Counted from the first letter of the stretch, positions 1 to 11,939 are shown. The stretch: DNA of 64,000 nucleotides from Entoloma clypeatum (GCA_963565915.1 OY751494.1:868001-932000), one strand, 5' to 3'. The notes: a model not told the origin generated them from the letters alone. Translations and numbers: made by a program.

Positions 1-2020
1 TATTATACACCTCCACGATCCACGGTTCAAACAGCTGCAAGCACACAGCTGCATCGTAACCGATATACGACGTCTTTCCGGTGATATCTGGAATGCCCTG
101 GTAACTGAGAACAGGGAAAGTGCCGTTCGGCGCGAAGGTGGTGTTAAGTCGGACGAGAACATGCTCGAGCGTGACCCAGCCTTTGGCATCTTGGCCTGGT
201 CGTTATCGAAGAGAAGAAAGTAAGTAATAATTCCTTCAAATAAAAGGAGAGCCGCACCTTGCGATAAGGGTGTGCTCAAGAAACTATGAGCTTTGCCATT
301 GTCAGGGAAGGCACCTATGTATGACGACTTAATGGTGGACATTCAAGCATCTCGGAGAAAGACCATCTCACCTCCGACAGCAATTGCAGTAGAATCGACA
401 CCAACTGGCAACGTGTCATTCGCTTTCAAAACTTGACTCGGATTGAACACAGGGAGGACACTTGGAATCTGCATGCTGAATGATTCTAACAGGGATTGAA
501 TCACGGGGGTCGGCGTGAAAAGGTATGTGAAGCCGCTAGTAGAAGGAACCCTTCAAGGAAGATAGGTCAAAACGTACGGCAGCATTGGAGTCTGGACAGG
601 AGTACCTACAAATTCGTTTTAGGATCAGGGAGCGTCAGACAATGCAGCCTTGTTCCCCATTTCGGCATCCTTTCCGGGAGCAAGTCAGCGTCAAAGGGAA
701 ACAGAGATGGCACAACAACACCTCACCTCAAAATTGACCCAGGCTCGACATTAGCATCATCTGGGTTGAGTGATACCTCCTTGAACTTGGTGTCATCGCT
801 CGTTTGATTTGCCCAGTCAACCCTTTCAGTCTTGAACGTCCCGAACCCGCTGCCATTCGGGAGCAGCTGCGGGAGTGTAGTTTCTGAGAAGTACACGAGA
901 CTGTTTTGGTATTGGAACGTTAGAGCAGGTGGGAGACCACCATGAGTCGAGATGGGTGCGAGGGTCCATGTCAGTGATGAGTCCTGCAAATTGGGGAGAT
1001 AAATTCCATTCATGGTTCTACGAGGGATTGAGAACGTACATCGAATATCGGTTTGAGGAGAATCGCGCGTTTGATGTCTTTCTCGGAATTATCGCCAGCA
1101 ATGGATACCTCGTCATATTTGTCGCGTTGGTGCTAAGAAACAGGAAAAGCGCTGATTAGAGACGTAAAACTGGCGAAGCAAAGAAATATTGTACCCTAAC
1201 GGTCGTTGTGATATTGATGAGACGTCCAAGAACAAACGGAATGGAGGCTGCGGCAGTGAGAAGGACGAGGAAGAAGACGATGAATGATGACCAACGACGT
1301 CCGCTAAATCCAAAGTGAGAAAATGAGACTGGAAGGTGCAATACGAAAGTCTGACTCGTATTTGGATCGCTGTTTGCGCGCAGTCCCAGGATATGAATGA
1401 CGATCCCAGAGCAGACGCAAGGCAGCCCAGGCGCTCGTAGGATCAGTTGACCCCGCTGCTAGAACTTTCAGTTTGACACCAGGGGCGCCTTCAACGTGTG
1501 ACTGATGAATTACAGTTGCCCAAGCTGTGCCATGGAAGATTCAGTAAAAGCATGACACCCCTGCGAGTCATGATAGGAAAAGACGGGGAAACTCACTGGC
1601 CGCTTCCAAAAACGCTTTGCCCAGCCCCAACAGGCTCAACCCTAACGCGAAGCCCACGAGACCACTTCCCAGACCTACAATGAACCGTGTCCAAAACAAT
1701 GACTTGTCTTTAGCAATCATCGTGACTCCGGTCAACAAAGGATACGCCACGGCACAAGCTACGACGTGGATCAGGATATGTCTCCATTTCGGCGGCTCGA
1801 AATTTTTTGCGAAGGGATGATGACGCGGAGACCTTGGTGCTATTTCGCCATAGAAAGACATCGGTGTCGGGAACGATGGTCCCCCCTCGATACCTGGAGA
1901 CGGCATGTCTTTGTACGGTGAAGGCAGCGCCGTATGTCCTAGTGGCGAAGGCGAGGAGACATTGGAGGCATTGGAAGGATCCGCGTTTGTCCTATTCATG
2001 AGGAGATATTGGGATGCCAT
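1..2020 (-). CDS. Multi-pass membrane protein gene, unknown function (5' part; runs off left edge)
   Basis: Minus-strand gene read through several introns; the window cuts off its 3' end. Start chosen at 2020 (ATG in CCAAGATGG). Exon 1 (2020-1597) encodes a Ser/Pro-rich, presumably cytosolic N-terminus, then two hydrophobic segments around residues 85-135, and ends at a GTGAGT donor. Joining to an acceptor before 1524 keeps the frame and gives a conserved-looking stretch (ATWATVIHQSHVEGAPGV, then SAWAALRLLWDRHSYPG). A further exon near 1,310-1,190 holds another membrane segment (FIVFFLVLLTAAASIPFVLG). Exons near 1,013-723, 480-370 and 1-180 look extracellular (NGIYLPNLQDSSLTWTLAPIS; SYIGYDAAVCLQLFEPWIVE). 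Exact internal borders were not all fixed. I recognise the style of large basidiomycete membrane proteins of unknown function but no named family. Function is not inferred. Confidence 0.7.
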
Positions 2021-2424
2021 CTTGGAGGCTCTGCTTGTGTTACGAGGTTCCTATGGCAGAGGGGCTCAGAGGGGTGGACACCCACCCCCCATTATTTTAA
2101 CTGTCCAACCGACTGCTGGGCATTGGCTGGGCAACTAGGGTCACGATTATGTATACGAAATGAATCCGTTGCGATCAGGGCCTGGAGGGTTCCCGACTTT
2201 CAATAAACTAGAGACCCTTCACAAGGGAACCGCCGACGCAGGGTATGCGCCATGAAGTAGGGGGCCTTTCCGTAAGATGAGCAGCAGAGATATTTCCAAT
2301 GTCTTTCTGGCGTTGTAGATGATGACATGTATGACACGGCGGTTCGGCCCGTGCACGTGCACGTGACGGGCAGGCCACAACTTGTTCCGCTTATGATTTG
2401 GAACAACTCGCTTGTCCTCCTCCC
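2021..2424. promoter_or_regulatory. Divergent intergenic region between the membrane-protein gene and EAF
   Basis: About 400 bp separate the two divergent start codons (2020 minus, 2425 plus), so both promoters must lie here. It contains GC-rich palindromic stretches such as gtgcacgtgcacgtgac near 2,350 (E-box-like CACGTG). No clear TATA box was seen on either strand. Confidence 0.4.
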
Positions 2425-4122
2425 ATGGACCACTCATGGATGCCCCCTCCTGGCCGCCGCAGCATCGCCATCGGATCCTCCCTCTCACGGGCCTTGAAGG
2501 CTCGCGCTCTCAACGGCGATGCACCAGCACCGAAATCCCTTCACGCTCGGGATTTCTACTCGTTCCGATGTATGTTGCCTCAATTACCACAATTGCTTTC
2601 TGAGCATATCGTATCTTTCAACAGACAATTTCAAGCCACCATCTATAGATCCAAGTGAGAGGGGCAAAATTACAGTCAAGAAGGGTAAGGATACAACGAG
2701 TGTTACCGTGGAACGCCCCAGCACGCAGGTCGGAACATGCTCTGATACTATTGTTTGATGTGCGCACTTACTATACACCCTCTCCCTTAGTCCAGCGAGG
2801 CGCACGTATTCGTAGGTGGGGAGATCCTGGCAAAAGAATGGGACTGTGTTTTGATATATGACGACGTGCAAGACGTGAGAAGAGTCATCGCTTCTTTTGA
2901 CAATTATGTTGCTCATTCTATGTCTCCTTCCCTCACAGACGTACACACTAGAGAAACTAGACTCTTACATGACTCTGAAATATGATCGCAAGGTGGCTGC
3001 ACCGGAGCGAATCACCCCCCGTGCGTGCCTCCCGGAAAGTTCAAGAATTCCCCTTTTCGTTAACATCATTACGTTCTATTTTTAGCAGTTGCGCCTAGTA
3101 CCAAACGTGATCTCAAGCTTTCACGGGAGCTAGATGAAGCATTGGGGGATGACAATCAATCCGAGGCAGCCATACCCCAGTCCCTTTCGCGGAGAGAGGA
3201 GGAGGAGGAGGAACCGGAAGAAGGCGAGATGAGACCAATACCGCAACTGCGACAACCACAACCACAACCGGAACAAAAACCACAACGTCGGCCAAAAGCG
3301 AGGACAGCAGCATTACCACCACCCGAAACCAAACCCACCCCCGCTCCCCCACCCGCGAAGGCAAAATTGAAACAAGCAGCTCCTGCTAAGGCCAAGCCTG
3401 CCATGGCACCGACGCCACTGCCAGCTGCATCAGCTTTATCATCGTTAACACAGGCGCCAGCTCCACCTCGAGGTAAGAAACACAAGCGAGAGGCAGACCC
3501 CGAACCGGAAGTTGTTTCGTACGCGGACGAGGAGGACCTCGAGTTCGGGAAACCTGCCAAGCCTGCGAAGCGGCCCCGTGTACCTCCCCCGCGAGCTGCA
3601 CCGGTACCTACACCACTGCCGCCACCACCCCCGCCACCGCCAAAGCCATCTGAAGGACTGGCTCTCCCAGGCATGTCGACGCCGGTTGTCAGACCTCCGC
3701 CAGTGGTCGTTCATCCTCCTTCCTCCGCTGCTGCTGCTGCCGCCGCGGCAGATGCCCAATCAGAGTCAGAAGATGAGTGGTACGAAGTCGCAGCTGTCGG
3801 TCAAAAAGCCGAAGTGGAGACGGAAGACGACTTTGATATCTTCGGTGAAGCTGCCGGTGCCCCGGTCTTGCCCCCTTCCTCTACGACGAACGCCGCCGGT
3901 GCCGGCGAAGACATGGACGATCTAGAGCGGCAGATCAACCTTCAGATGTCGGAAGAGTCTGAAGAGGACGAAGATGACTTTTTGGCGGATGTAGTTGAGG
4001 AGGTGCCTGCGAGTAAGGCTGGAGAAGGACCAATTTCGCTTAACGCATTTGCGGGAGGGCAGGCGGCGGGGGATTATGGGAGCGATGATGATTATTCGTC
4101 GAGTGATAGCGACGAGGATTGA
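2425..4122 (+). CDS. EAF: ELL-associated factor (EAF) family transcription elongation protein
   Basis: Five exons join in frame: 2425-2569, 2625-2728, 2791-2874, 2939-3020 and 3086-4122, total 1,452 nt, 483 codons plus stop, all with GT..AG borders. Residues about 1-115 form the EAF N-terminal domain: a start PPPGRR, then RDFYSFRYNFKPPSI, TTSVTVERPS, AHVFVGGE, AKEWDCVLIYDD and TYTLEKLDSYMTLKYDRK. In the family this domain binds ELL; the EAF/ELL pair stimulates RNA polymerase II elongation in the nucleus. The rest (exon 5) is low-complexity Pro/Ala/Lys-rich and acidic, with KKHKRE as a possible nuclear signal, and ends in an Asp/Ser-rich tail (SSSDSDED). An acidic tail is usual for the family. 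The first in-frame ATG after the upstream intergenic region was preferred; 2398 is also in frame, but as TTG. Confidence 0.88.
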
Positions 4123-5033
4123 TCAGTATTGATCATTGAAGGCGTTGCATTGACAGCATTGTTGGCATTGGACTGTTGCCTCGCCCTCGCTCTTTTTATC
4201 TTTATCTTGGGACTACACACAGGAAGATTGGGATCATTCGGACACCTGTCAAAGGATGCAGAAGCACGGATTGTACCTTGCCGCTGTCAATATGGTCAGC
4301 GGGGTTGGTGCTATTCCTATTTTCATTTATTATTATACTACGTACAGTAGTACCACCACATGCATGCATTTTCAGTCGCAATATCAATACATCCAGCATT
4401 CGCATTCGATTGCAGCAGTACCGAATTCAGATTCCAAAATCCACGTAGTGAGTCGCAGTAGTGGGCTGCATGATCATGAGCCGGCGGGACAACGTCACCC
4501 ACCTCGAACAGAGTCCAAGCTATGGCAAAAAACGGATCGTCGAATGCGTGCCAGGGATTCTGGTGTTCGAAATGCGTTGGTCTCATCTCAGGTTCACCAA
4601 TTGCCAGGTTGCTAGGTATGCAAATATTTTTTTTTTCCACTACGAACGATGACACTTCTTGCAAGTGATACGTGCTGTGGAATTGAGGGGAAAAGGAAAA
4701 GACCATGGTAGCGTATCCACGGAAGCATCGGAGAGCAACCCAACTCGCATCACCCCTCCCAGAATTGGCGTGCCGACGGTAGTGAGTAGAGAGATAAAGG
4801 GAAAATGAACAGATAGGAATGGGAATGATACATATGTAGGTATCCATGACAAAAAATCGATTCTCCTAATCATTCAAGTCAGTCGTTTGTCGAAATTATG
4901 CGTGTCAAGTCCAGTCTTGGTTACAGAGAAAAAGTCCAGACCTCTTTCACGGGGGGGAAGGAGGGGTTTGTAAAAACCAAATCTAAATAAACACCTTCCC
5001 TACCCTCCGATGATGAAAACCGGATCCAATGCG
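4123..5033. other. Convergent 3' intergenic region
   Basis: About 910 bp between the convergent EAF (plus) and Rds1-like (minus) stop codons. It has T-rich runs (near 4,625) and no coding frame that resembles a gene. Presumably it holds both 3' UTRs. Confidence 0.5.
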
Positions 5034-6376
5034 TTAGATGTTCCAACCATTGACCTTTATTTTACCGTCTGGAGAAGCGCCACTGAACAGGTTGGGTCCG
5101 CTTCCAGCGGTGGCAATTGGTGTGGCGGCGGGCGGCGCTGCGCTGCCAGCGCCTGGAACAACAGATGCGCCACCGGCTGGGGTGGGCGACGGCGTCGCGC
5201 TGTTGGCACTAGAAGCGATCGCTGACGCCTGCGATGGCGAAATGGTCAGTGTCGCAGTAGTTGTGCTTGATGGTGCTGAGCTGTTGCCGGAGCCGCCGGG
5301 CTGCCCCGAGATGATGAGCTGGTTGATCGCCTGTGGGACGGTGTCGATGAAGGCGACTGTGGGGCCGGCGATGACGTTGACAGTGGCGCGGTCAACGACG
5401 CCGCTGTTCAGGGGCTGGCCGTCGTTGGTGATGAAGATGGCGACGGGGCCGTTGATGCCTTGCGGGACGACACATTTGGAGAGGGGGAGAGCAATGGATT
5501 CGGTGACGCCTCCGATCATCATCTGGCAGAAGAGTTTCTGTAAGAGGAAAAATGGGGCAGTTTGGTCAACGTGTGATGGTTAGGAATATGGGATTTTGAG
5601 GCTTACGTCGTTTGGGATTGTCCCGTTGATTGAGCTGGCCTTGAATGTGACCAGAGTCCCGGGAGCGACGGTACCTGTGTTCGTGATGCTGAGAGGGACG
5701 TTGGAGGGGACACCGACGTCGCATCCGCTGACAAAGGGTGATACGATAGCGAGGACTTCACTCGGTGTGAAGGCCAAGTCGAACGCCGCCGGGACCGCAG
5801 TGCCAGTTTTCGAGAGCAGGTTGAGTATGGTCTGGTGGCGGGCCTCGACTGTCAGGATGGATCCAGCGGCGGTAAGCAAGCGGGGGTCTGAGAGGAGGTG
5901 CGCTGCACCAAGATAAGCAGCGATGCCGACGACCTCGACAACGCGGGCTGTGGCAGCCATAGTGGTGACGTCCGTGAGGGCGGAGTCGAAGTTGAACTGG
6001 CAGTTGGTGATCGGTTGGGATCCGAGGCCCTTTATTGTGTCTTGAAGGATGCTGGTGTGCGCGGCTTCGTCAGCTTGGATGATCGTGAGCTGTTCGATGG
6101 GAACTTGGCTTGATGTGTAGCCGGCGTTCGTGAAGTCAGAAGCAGAAAACTTGGAGAGTGCTTTCTTGTAGTAGCCAGATTCAACTTGTTCCAAGACATG
6201 AGCGAATCCTGAGGAAAGAGAAGCCGCATTCAGAGGCGCTGCCATGACAACGGCCAAAGGACATGCGACTCACGGTAAACCAAGATGTCTGAAGCTGCCG
6301 CTGCACGCCTAAAGGCCGGGGCAGCAGAGGCAAGTAAGGGGGCTGCAAAGGCGAGGATGGCTGAGGAGTAACGCAT
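5034..6376 (-). CDS. Secreted ferritin-like domain protein (Rds1 family)
   Basis: Three exons join in frame: 6376-6274, 6208-5607 and 5537-5034, giving 402 residues. Exon 1 encodes a signal peptide (MRYSSAILAFAAPLLASAAP) and ends at GTGAGT. Exon 2 carries a ferritin-like helical bundle of the Ferritin_2 / stress-response Rds1 type, with two E-x-x-H pairs of the kind that bind iron (DEAAHTSIL, VEARHQTIL). The domain continues into exon 3 up to about VPQAINQLIIS. The last roughly 90 residues are Ser/Thr/Ala/Pro-rich, as in secreted or wall-associated fungal proteins; no clear GPI signal ends the protein. Rds1 homologues are induced by stress or starvation in yeasts, but their biochemical role is not settled. 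Nothing in the sequence looks broken. Confidence 0.85.
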
Positions 6377-7321
6377 GATTGAAAGAAAAGAAAGTATTTT
6401 CGCTGCCTGAGTGATTCAAAGCCTGCTTGAAAGAACGTGGAAGTTTGGAATAAACCAGCCGGGCAAGCCCAGGAAGACTTGGGGAAAAGGTTAGCGTGCA
6501 TTGGTGGATCAGACGGGAGGGGCAAACTTACCAGGCCAAAGGGAGGGAAAGAGAAAGAGGGAAGAGCGGATGGAATGATCGCAACGTTAGGCATGGTATT
6601 TGTACAAGTACAACCCCTTGACCCAGCGGTCTGGTTCATCACTGGTCGCCACTGAACTCGGTGGGCAGAGCATCTCTATGGTGATGCATATGTTGTGGAA
6701 TTCGAGGACTGATCGAGATCGATGAATTGATCATTTACAGACAAGACTTTTGTCTGTTCTTGTTATGTTTTAGGAGATTTCAAACCTCGAAAACTTCAAT
6801 ACATACGCTTTTTTCATTAGGATTTGGTGGAATAACCTTGATGCAAATGAACTGCGAGTCGTACACTTCCGAGCCGATTTTAAATTTTCGGGAGAAGAAT
6901 GAGTCCTTATTCTGTTTCTCGACGATGTTAATGTACATAGACTGCGCACGAGAGACAGCGAGAGACCTGAGATGGCAGAGTCTTGGCATAGATCCATGTT
7001 GTCAAGCACCCAGCCAGAAACTGGTAACCTTCTGTAACCTTCCGTCCATGTGGCGAAGCAGGCCAATTCAGATATGTGTGCAAGGTTGGTGAGCTGGTTC
7101 GACCGAGATTCCCTTGTGCAAAATGATTCAGGTTCCGCACGTGACCATATGTGCTTGCGCGACGCGTCGACGTTGCCCTCGGCACACTCAAGAGTCGTTG
7201 TTACACATCAAACATTCCGGTGAGTATAATCAGAATATCTACGAATATCACTTTTCGATTCAACACTAATCTAGAGATCAAGCTGCTGACGACAGTAGTT
7301 ATCAATCATTACCAAGTAGAT
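6377..7321. other. Intergenic region upstream of the Rds1-like gene
   Basis: About 945 bp holding the Rds1-like promoter (reading leftwards) and the 3' region of the BTB gene. No convincing ORF, repeat or TATA motif was found. Confidence 0.4.
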
Positions 7322-8374
7322 CTATCTCAGCGCTCTCTTCTTCTGGGCCTCCAAGTCTTCCCAAGATGGCAAGCCATATGTCTTTGGCAAACTCTCCCAT
7401 ACGCCCGCTCTCGCCTTCCGATGCACGCTCTTCGCCTGCTCCAAACACAACGGACACACATCCTTCGCAAACCTGCCCCAATCCCCCTGATCCCAAATAT
7501 CCAGCGGGATCGACGGCCGCCACGTCTCGACCATATTAAACCACGTATACCGACTCGCAGAACATCTCTCGAGCGTCAAGCACCCATGCGCCATCGGCTG
7601 CACGAGGAACTTCAACACGCGCAGCGTCGCAGCGAACTGGTCTACGTATCCCTGCAGACACAGGTTCTTCTCGATCAGCAGTTCGCCCGCGCCGATCCAG
7701 GAGGAGCTCTGCAGGATCTCACGCATCGGGTACGCCCCGCAGCTGTAGAACAACGCGGGCATCGCCCAGCGCGCATCGGTCTCGAGCGCGGCACGGAGGA
7801 GCTCGAACTCGTCGTCGAAGACGAGCGTCTGCGGGAAAGTACGCGTGTTCCTGCGGTTGTCCCAGCCTTGCAGGGTGGTTGGGTATGCATTCGCAACGTG
7901 GCGGAGGGCACGCTGGCGGAGGTGCTGCACGTCGTACTTGTGCGCGAGGCCGAGAATTGCCAGGAAGGTTCTCAGGTCCGTTGGCGCCGGCGGAGGTTTG
8001 AAGTATCTAGGATATAAAAGGAGAAATCATCGGCGTCAACGTGGTGGTCGGGTGGTCATTCGACGTGCTCACCCTTCTACTTTCAGGACAGCTTTTAGGA
8101 AACATTTGAGCTCCGATGCGGCATCGGGTAGGCGAATCAGAGGAAAGCCTTCAAATGTGTCCTCTGGTATCAGCTTGGGAAATTCCAACATGGCTTTGAA
8201 GACAGATGATTGCTCTTCCAGCGTGTCGCAGGGGATGCGGAAGATCAAGTTCTCGGCCTGTAAGACCAGGAGCTTGACACCAGTGTCTTCAGTCCATAGG
8301 TCGAAGTCTTTCACGAGTGCAGGTCCGGAAGAGTTCATCTTCATGGACCATTCATGAACGTTGGGCCGTGACAT
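7322..8374 (-). CDS. BTB/POZ domain protein
   Basis: Two exons (8374-8073 and 8006-7322; intron with GTGAGC donor and CTAG acceptor) join in frame to 328 residues. Residues about 20-120 read as a BTB/POZ fold: DFDLWTEDTGVKLLVLQAEN, FRIPCDTLEEQSSVFKAMLE, then IRLPDAASELKCFLKAVL and the helical TFLAILGLAHKYDVQHLRQR. The C-terminal half resembles the usual fungal BTB continuation, with a Cys-rich tail (DVCPLCLEQAKSVHRK). BTB domains mediate dimerisation and often recruit cullin-3 ubiquitin ligases. In Agaricomycetes this is a large expanded family with mostly unknown partners, so no substrate can be given. The long opposite-strand frames over this gene are shadows. Confidence 0.85.
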
Positions 8375-8589
8375 TTTTCTGGGGCTTCGTGGAGTTTTGA
8401 AGGAGTCTGCTGGGATCTAGATCATGTACAGCCTCTCCACGACTTCACAATCCCCCTGACAGCAAAATGGGGTGACGGGCGGGTTCAACTCCGCAGCCAT
8501 GAATAATACTTTCGATAAAACAAAGCTAAAACACCTAAAACCCACCAATGGAAGCGCGGCCAATTTTGTCCCCCCATGCACCACGGACT

Positions 8590-8971
8590 CACAGCTCCTT
8601 TCTGGCCAACCATGAACAATGACTCTTCAGGATTGTCATGCGGGACGTAAGGAGCAAAGGAAAAGAACCAAGGGTTAGCTCAAGCACCCGAAAAACGAAA
8701 GAACACTCACCATACGTCCCGCACCCTTTATCGTCGCAAAAGCAAGCAACCCCGTCTGCTTGATCTCTCCTGCCTTCTTGCCCCCATCAACACCCCAGTT
8801 TCACCAAACTGCCCTGCCAAACTCCTCCTTTCCGCTCCATTCCAGGGCTTCAACCCACAGCTTGTTCGCCACCCAGTTCAAGCACTGTCAGTCGTACATG
8901 CCTGCATAGATTAGCACGTAGATGCCATGCTTGACGTTTTTTCTTACCTTGAAAATATCAGACGTTTCGAC
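8590..8971 (-). pseudogene. Relic of a serine carboxypeptidase (C-terminal part only)
   Basis: Minus-strand frames match the C-terminus of carboxypeptidase Y-type serine carboxypeptidases: GIYVLIYAGMYD (region of the catalytic Asp), LNWVANKLWVEALEWSGKEE, LLAFATIKGAGRMV and VPHDNPEESLFMV. The catalytic-Ser half is absent. Several inactivating changes are visible. TGA stops at 8889-8891 (where the family has Trp) and 8801-8803. The catalytic His of the family GAGHMV motif is Arg here (CGT, 8714-8716). The acceptor of the last intron reads AC instead of AG (8647-8648), although the donor ATG|GTGAGT survives. The gene is therefore dead. It lies upstream of the BTB gene with no functional link. 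Confidence 0.8.
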
Positions 8972-9612
8972 CTAGGAAATTGATGTTGATCGCAAATCAG
9001 AGATTTGTGAAACATGAAGGGACAAACCAGTAGCTCACATCGCCGTCGACAACTCGTTATCACAGAGCCTGAGGTTGACTGCGGCACGGCAGTAGATCGA
9101 TCAATGCAAGCTTTCTGCCTGACACCGTGGAAGCTGCACGCAGCAATGGAATGTTGGAAGCAACTATTGCATGCACAGCATTCTACTTCATACTGACCAG
9201 CTTAAACTTGTTTATGAGATGCGTGAGGTTGTGTATACTGTATGTTCAGAAGAGAGGAATTTTACGTTGAAATGTCTGTGATACCATTCAAGTTGCCAAT
9301 CAACGCTCTGAAAGGGTGTTCTCCCTGGATTGCGTATTGCGATCAGATTTCGATCGACTATCTCGCTCGCGAATATTTGCACATCTTCAATTTGAGAGGC
9401 GTGGCAAATATATATGCTCTGTTATGAAGAAAACGCAGGGGCACCAGCGCGAAGGCGGTTCCTTCTACGTCGAATCAAACTTGCAGGTTGGCGTTTTGAT
9501 CTCCGGCGCGTTTTTGAAGCAAACAAAGGAATTACTGTACTTATGTTTGCTTGTGCATGAAGATTCATTTTTGTGATCATGTACATTTGTCACCCAACAG
9601 CTTTGTAGCGCG
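8972..9612. other. Intergenic, no recognised content
   Basis: About 640 bp; possibly more of the degraded carboxypeptidase 5' region, but no recognisable motif. Nothing else seen. Confidence 0.4.
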
Positions 9613-9954
9613 CCTCGTCCGCCGACGATCCCGAACCCCAGCTTATCGCTGAGGCTATCGCAGCCTTTTATCAAAACAACTTGCGACGCAGGCGAGCCGG
9701 CCTCCAGCCACACGCTCGGCAGGTGATTCCAGGCATCACCATGATTGGGACGGCCCCGATCTTTTATCGCATCACGGTCTCGACTGCACTCCTTGACGCG
9801 CTCGTCACTTCGTCCTATCCAGCGGAACCAACCGTTGTCCTCAGGTTCGTTCCGCTCGTCCCTGTACCCCTAGAATACGGGAAGAAGGGATGCGACCCTT
9901 GGTCAACCGTCGCGTTATTCTTCAATGTCTCGAAGCTTTCAAAAACGTCATCGT
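9613..9954 (+). pseudogene. Fragment of an unidentified expanded gene family
   Basis: An open frame (SADDPEPQLIAEAIAAFYQN, then MIGTAPIFYRITVSTALLDA, RFVPLVPVPLEYG) is preceded by a plausible acceptor (cacccaacag). Near 9,893 the frame shifts by one base into MRPLVNRRVILQCLEAFKNVI, followed by a GTATGT donor. The composition and the splice signals indicate a real exon of a former gene. I cannot name the family. Part of it recurs at 10,321-10,394. No start codon or downstream exons were found, so it is treated as a relic. Confidence 0.5.
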
Positions 9955-10320
9955 ATGTCTCCCCTGAGCCCAATGTTATTGCATGTGATCTTAGTAACAT
10001 TGACCGCAGAGTTAAATGCGAGAGTCATGGCTTGGTGTGCTGCCGTCTCCTTCAATGAGCGGAAAAGTGGGGCATTCTACGAACACTTTCAAAGCTTGAA
10101 ACGAGAATGTATGACCTTTACCTCTCCCTTCTACTGCGTTTTTTTTTTCATGAATCAAGAAGTCCGAATAAAGATTGGCAGATCTTTGTAAAATTCCAAA
10201 GCGTGAAATAAATACAAAGCGTTTACAACACTTTTTGTAATTACAGCATATTACCTTCGACCTTCGACCTTTTCCCTCCAAACACCCAACAACACTCAAT
10301 GACCCTCATTGTCCTTTGCT

Positions 10321-10394
10321 CATGATCGGGACGGCCCCGATCTTTCATCGCATCACGGTTTCGACTGTACTCCTTGACGCGCTCGTCACTTCCA
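10321..10394 (+). repeat. Second partial copy of the exon at 9,740-9,820
   Basis: About 70 bp nearly identical to 9,740-9,815 (both read atgatyGGGACGGCCCCGAT and end gacgcgctcgtcactt). Identity stops abruptly at about 10,394, where an unrelated minus-strand gene relic begins. This is a breakpoint of a local rearrangement. Confidence 0.65.
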
Positions 10395-11930
10395 ATTCGC
10401 AGAGGAAGAGCGCGACGTGCGCATCGTCAGGCCAGAATCAAAGCTCGATCGCCGTGCGGTCCGATACACGCAACGCCAAGCTATATCATATATCCATACA
10501 CCTCCTGCAGACTCGGAACCCTCACAGCGTCCATGAACACCCGTTTCCGCCTCTCGCTCGGCGGCTGTGGCTGTTTCCTCTCGTCGATCTTCCAAAGAGG
10601 AAAGTCCAGGCGGCAAGGGAATACTGATGCGCCTGAGGCTCAGCAGATTCGTAAAAGTAGCAGCAGTAGTTTTCGTCACGAAAGTGTCTTCCTTACCACA
10701 AGCAGCCTCCACATCCTTCGCATCTTCATCGTCATCCTCGCTATCATCCACAATCTCCAACCCTGCCTGCCCTTCTTCAAAGGCGACGGCCGTTCCCCAT
10801 CCACCTCCTCTGCACTATCAAACGACCTCCGCTTCTCAAGCGTCTTCCCACTCCGACCACCATACACCTCCTCAATCCTCTCCGCAACCGACACCTGCGT
10901 GACAAGTCCCACACAACCGGCCGCTCATTCTCCTTGTTCTCGTCCTCCAACTTCAAGTTCCTCCTCTCGCCTGGCGGCGAAGTCCCATCACTCCGGGACT
11001 TACGTCCACCAGGTGTCTTCCGTGGTGTTTGTGGGTGCGACGAAACCGACCCAGGAACGCGTACAGGCGACCTGGGCGAGCGGAACGGAGGCTTTGTCAA
11101 GGAACTGAAGCTGGCAACCAGCTCTAAGTCACGCGGCCTTTGCGGTGTCCCGATAGTTGCCTTGACCGAAGAAGCAAACGAGGCACGCGAACCAGTCCTC
11201 GGTGTCGACCCGAGTCATCGTCCATCCTGCAGACGGAGATTCCGAGTCTGGGCACCCCGTTTGGGGTCCGAGACGCTGGCCCCAGCTGGAACCCGGAGCG
11301 TGGAGGACGCAACATGGTGGACGACCCAATCACAGCTTCAACTGACGTATGAAACTCCTCCGACCATCCATCTGCGCATAACCAGCCTCCAAAAACTCCT
11401 CGAACGGCTGCACACACATCTCACACACCCTAACGAACACCTGACAAACGCCGCAAACGTCCTGAGCGTATTTGACCGAAAGGGGCGGCTCCTGTGTGCA
11501 CACCAGGATAATCTGGTAGGGCGGAGCAATCTAACAAAGAGAAAAATTCAGTTCTCAACGAGTAGCAGAAGAAAAAACCCCACATGAACTCCAACCTCGC
11601 GTACCCCATCTCTGTAACAAAGCGTCCGGCTGAGGAGGGCCTCGAGAAAGTGTCATTCAGGGAGTGTATAACGTTCCCGCAGCGCGCTTGTGGTCGTGTG
11701 TCATAGGCTCGACCGACGTCGACCCTGGGTCGTGGCCGCTGTTCCAGCCCTGCGGAAGCACAGGGGCACCTTTGTGGGTGAAGTATTGGTGGAATTTGAT
11801 GTTGGAATTAAGGAGGAATGAGAACTGGCTCAGAGGAATGCTTCTGCCCTCGCCGAAGAATCGGAGGATTTCCCAGGGACCGCCTGCACTGAAAGTTAAC
11901 CACGAAAAAGGCCAGGCTCATATGGCATGG
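10395..11930 (-). pseudogene. Relic of an unidentified multi-exon gene
   Basis: Minus-strand reading gives several gene-like blocks broken by shifts and stops: GGPWEILRFFGEGRSIPLSQ after an acceptor near 11,895; KRAAGTLYTP followed by a stop; IAPPYQIILVCTQEPPLSVK after TTTGTTAG; ENKENERPVVWDL (with a KEN tripeptide); VTQVSVAERIEEVYGGRSGK and PSPLKKGRQGWRLW; then a Ser/Arg-rich tail. Codon-like composition over 1.5 kb argues for a former gene, while the frame changes argue that it is dead. No family is recognised. The long plus-strand frame across the same stretch is a shadow. Confidence 0.4.
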
Positions 11931-11939
11931 GTCAATGGA

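Noticed and set aside
3156..3759. Gly/Arg-rich minus-strand ORFs opposite EAF exon 5
   Set aside because: Shadow frames of the Pro/Ala-rich EAF sequence.
7151..8017. 288-codon plus-strand ORF
   Set aside because: Shadow of the BTB gene on the minus strand, which has a recognisable domain and correct splice sites.
10374..11587. Ser/Thr/Pro-rich plus-strand ORFs (244 and 217 codons)
   Set aside because: Antisense to the minus-strand relic; composition is that of a reverse-complemented coding region.
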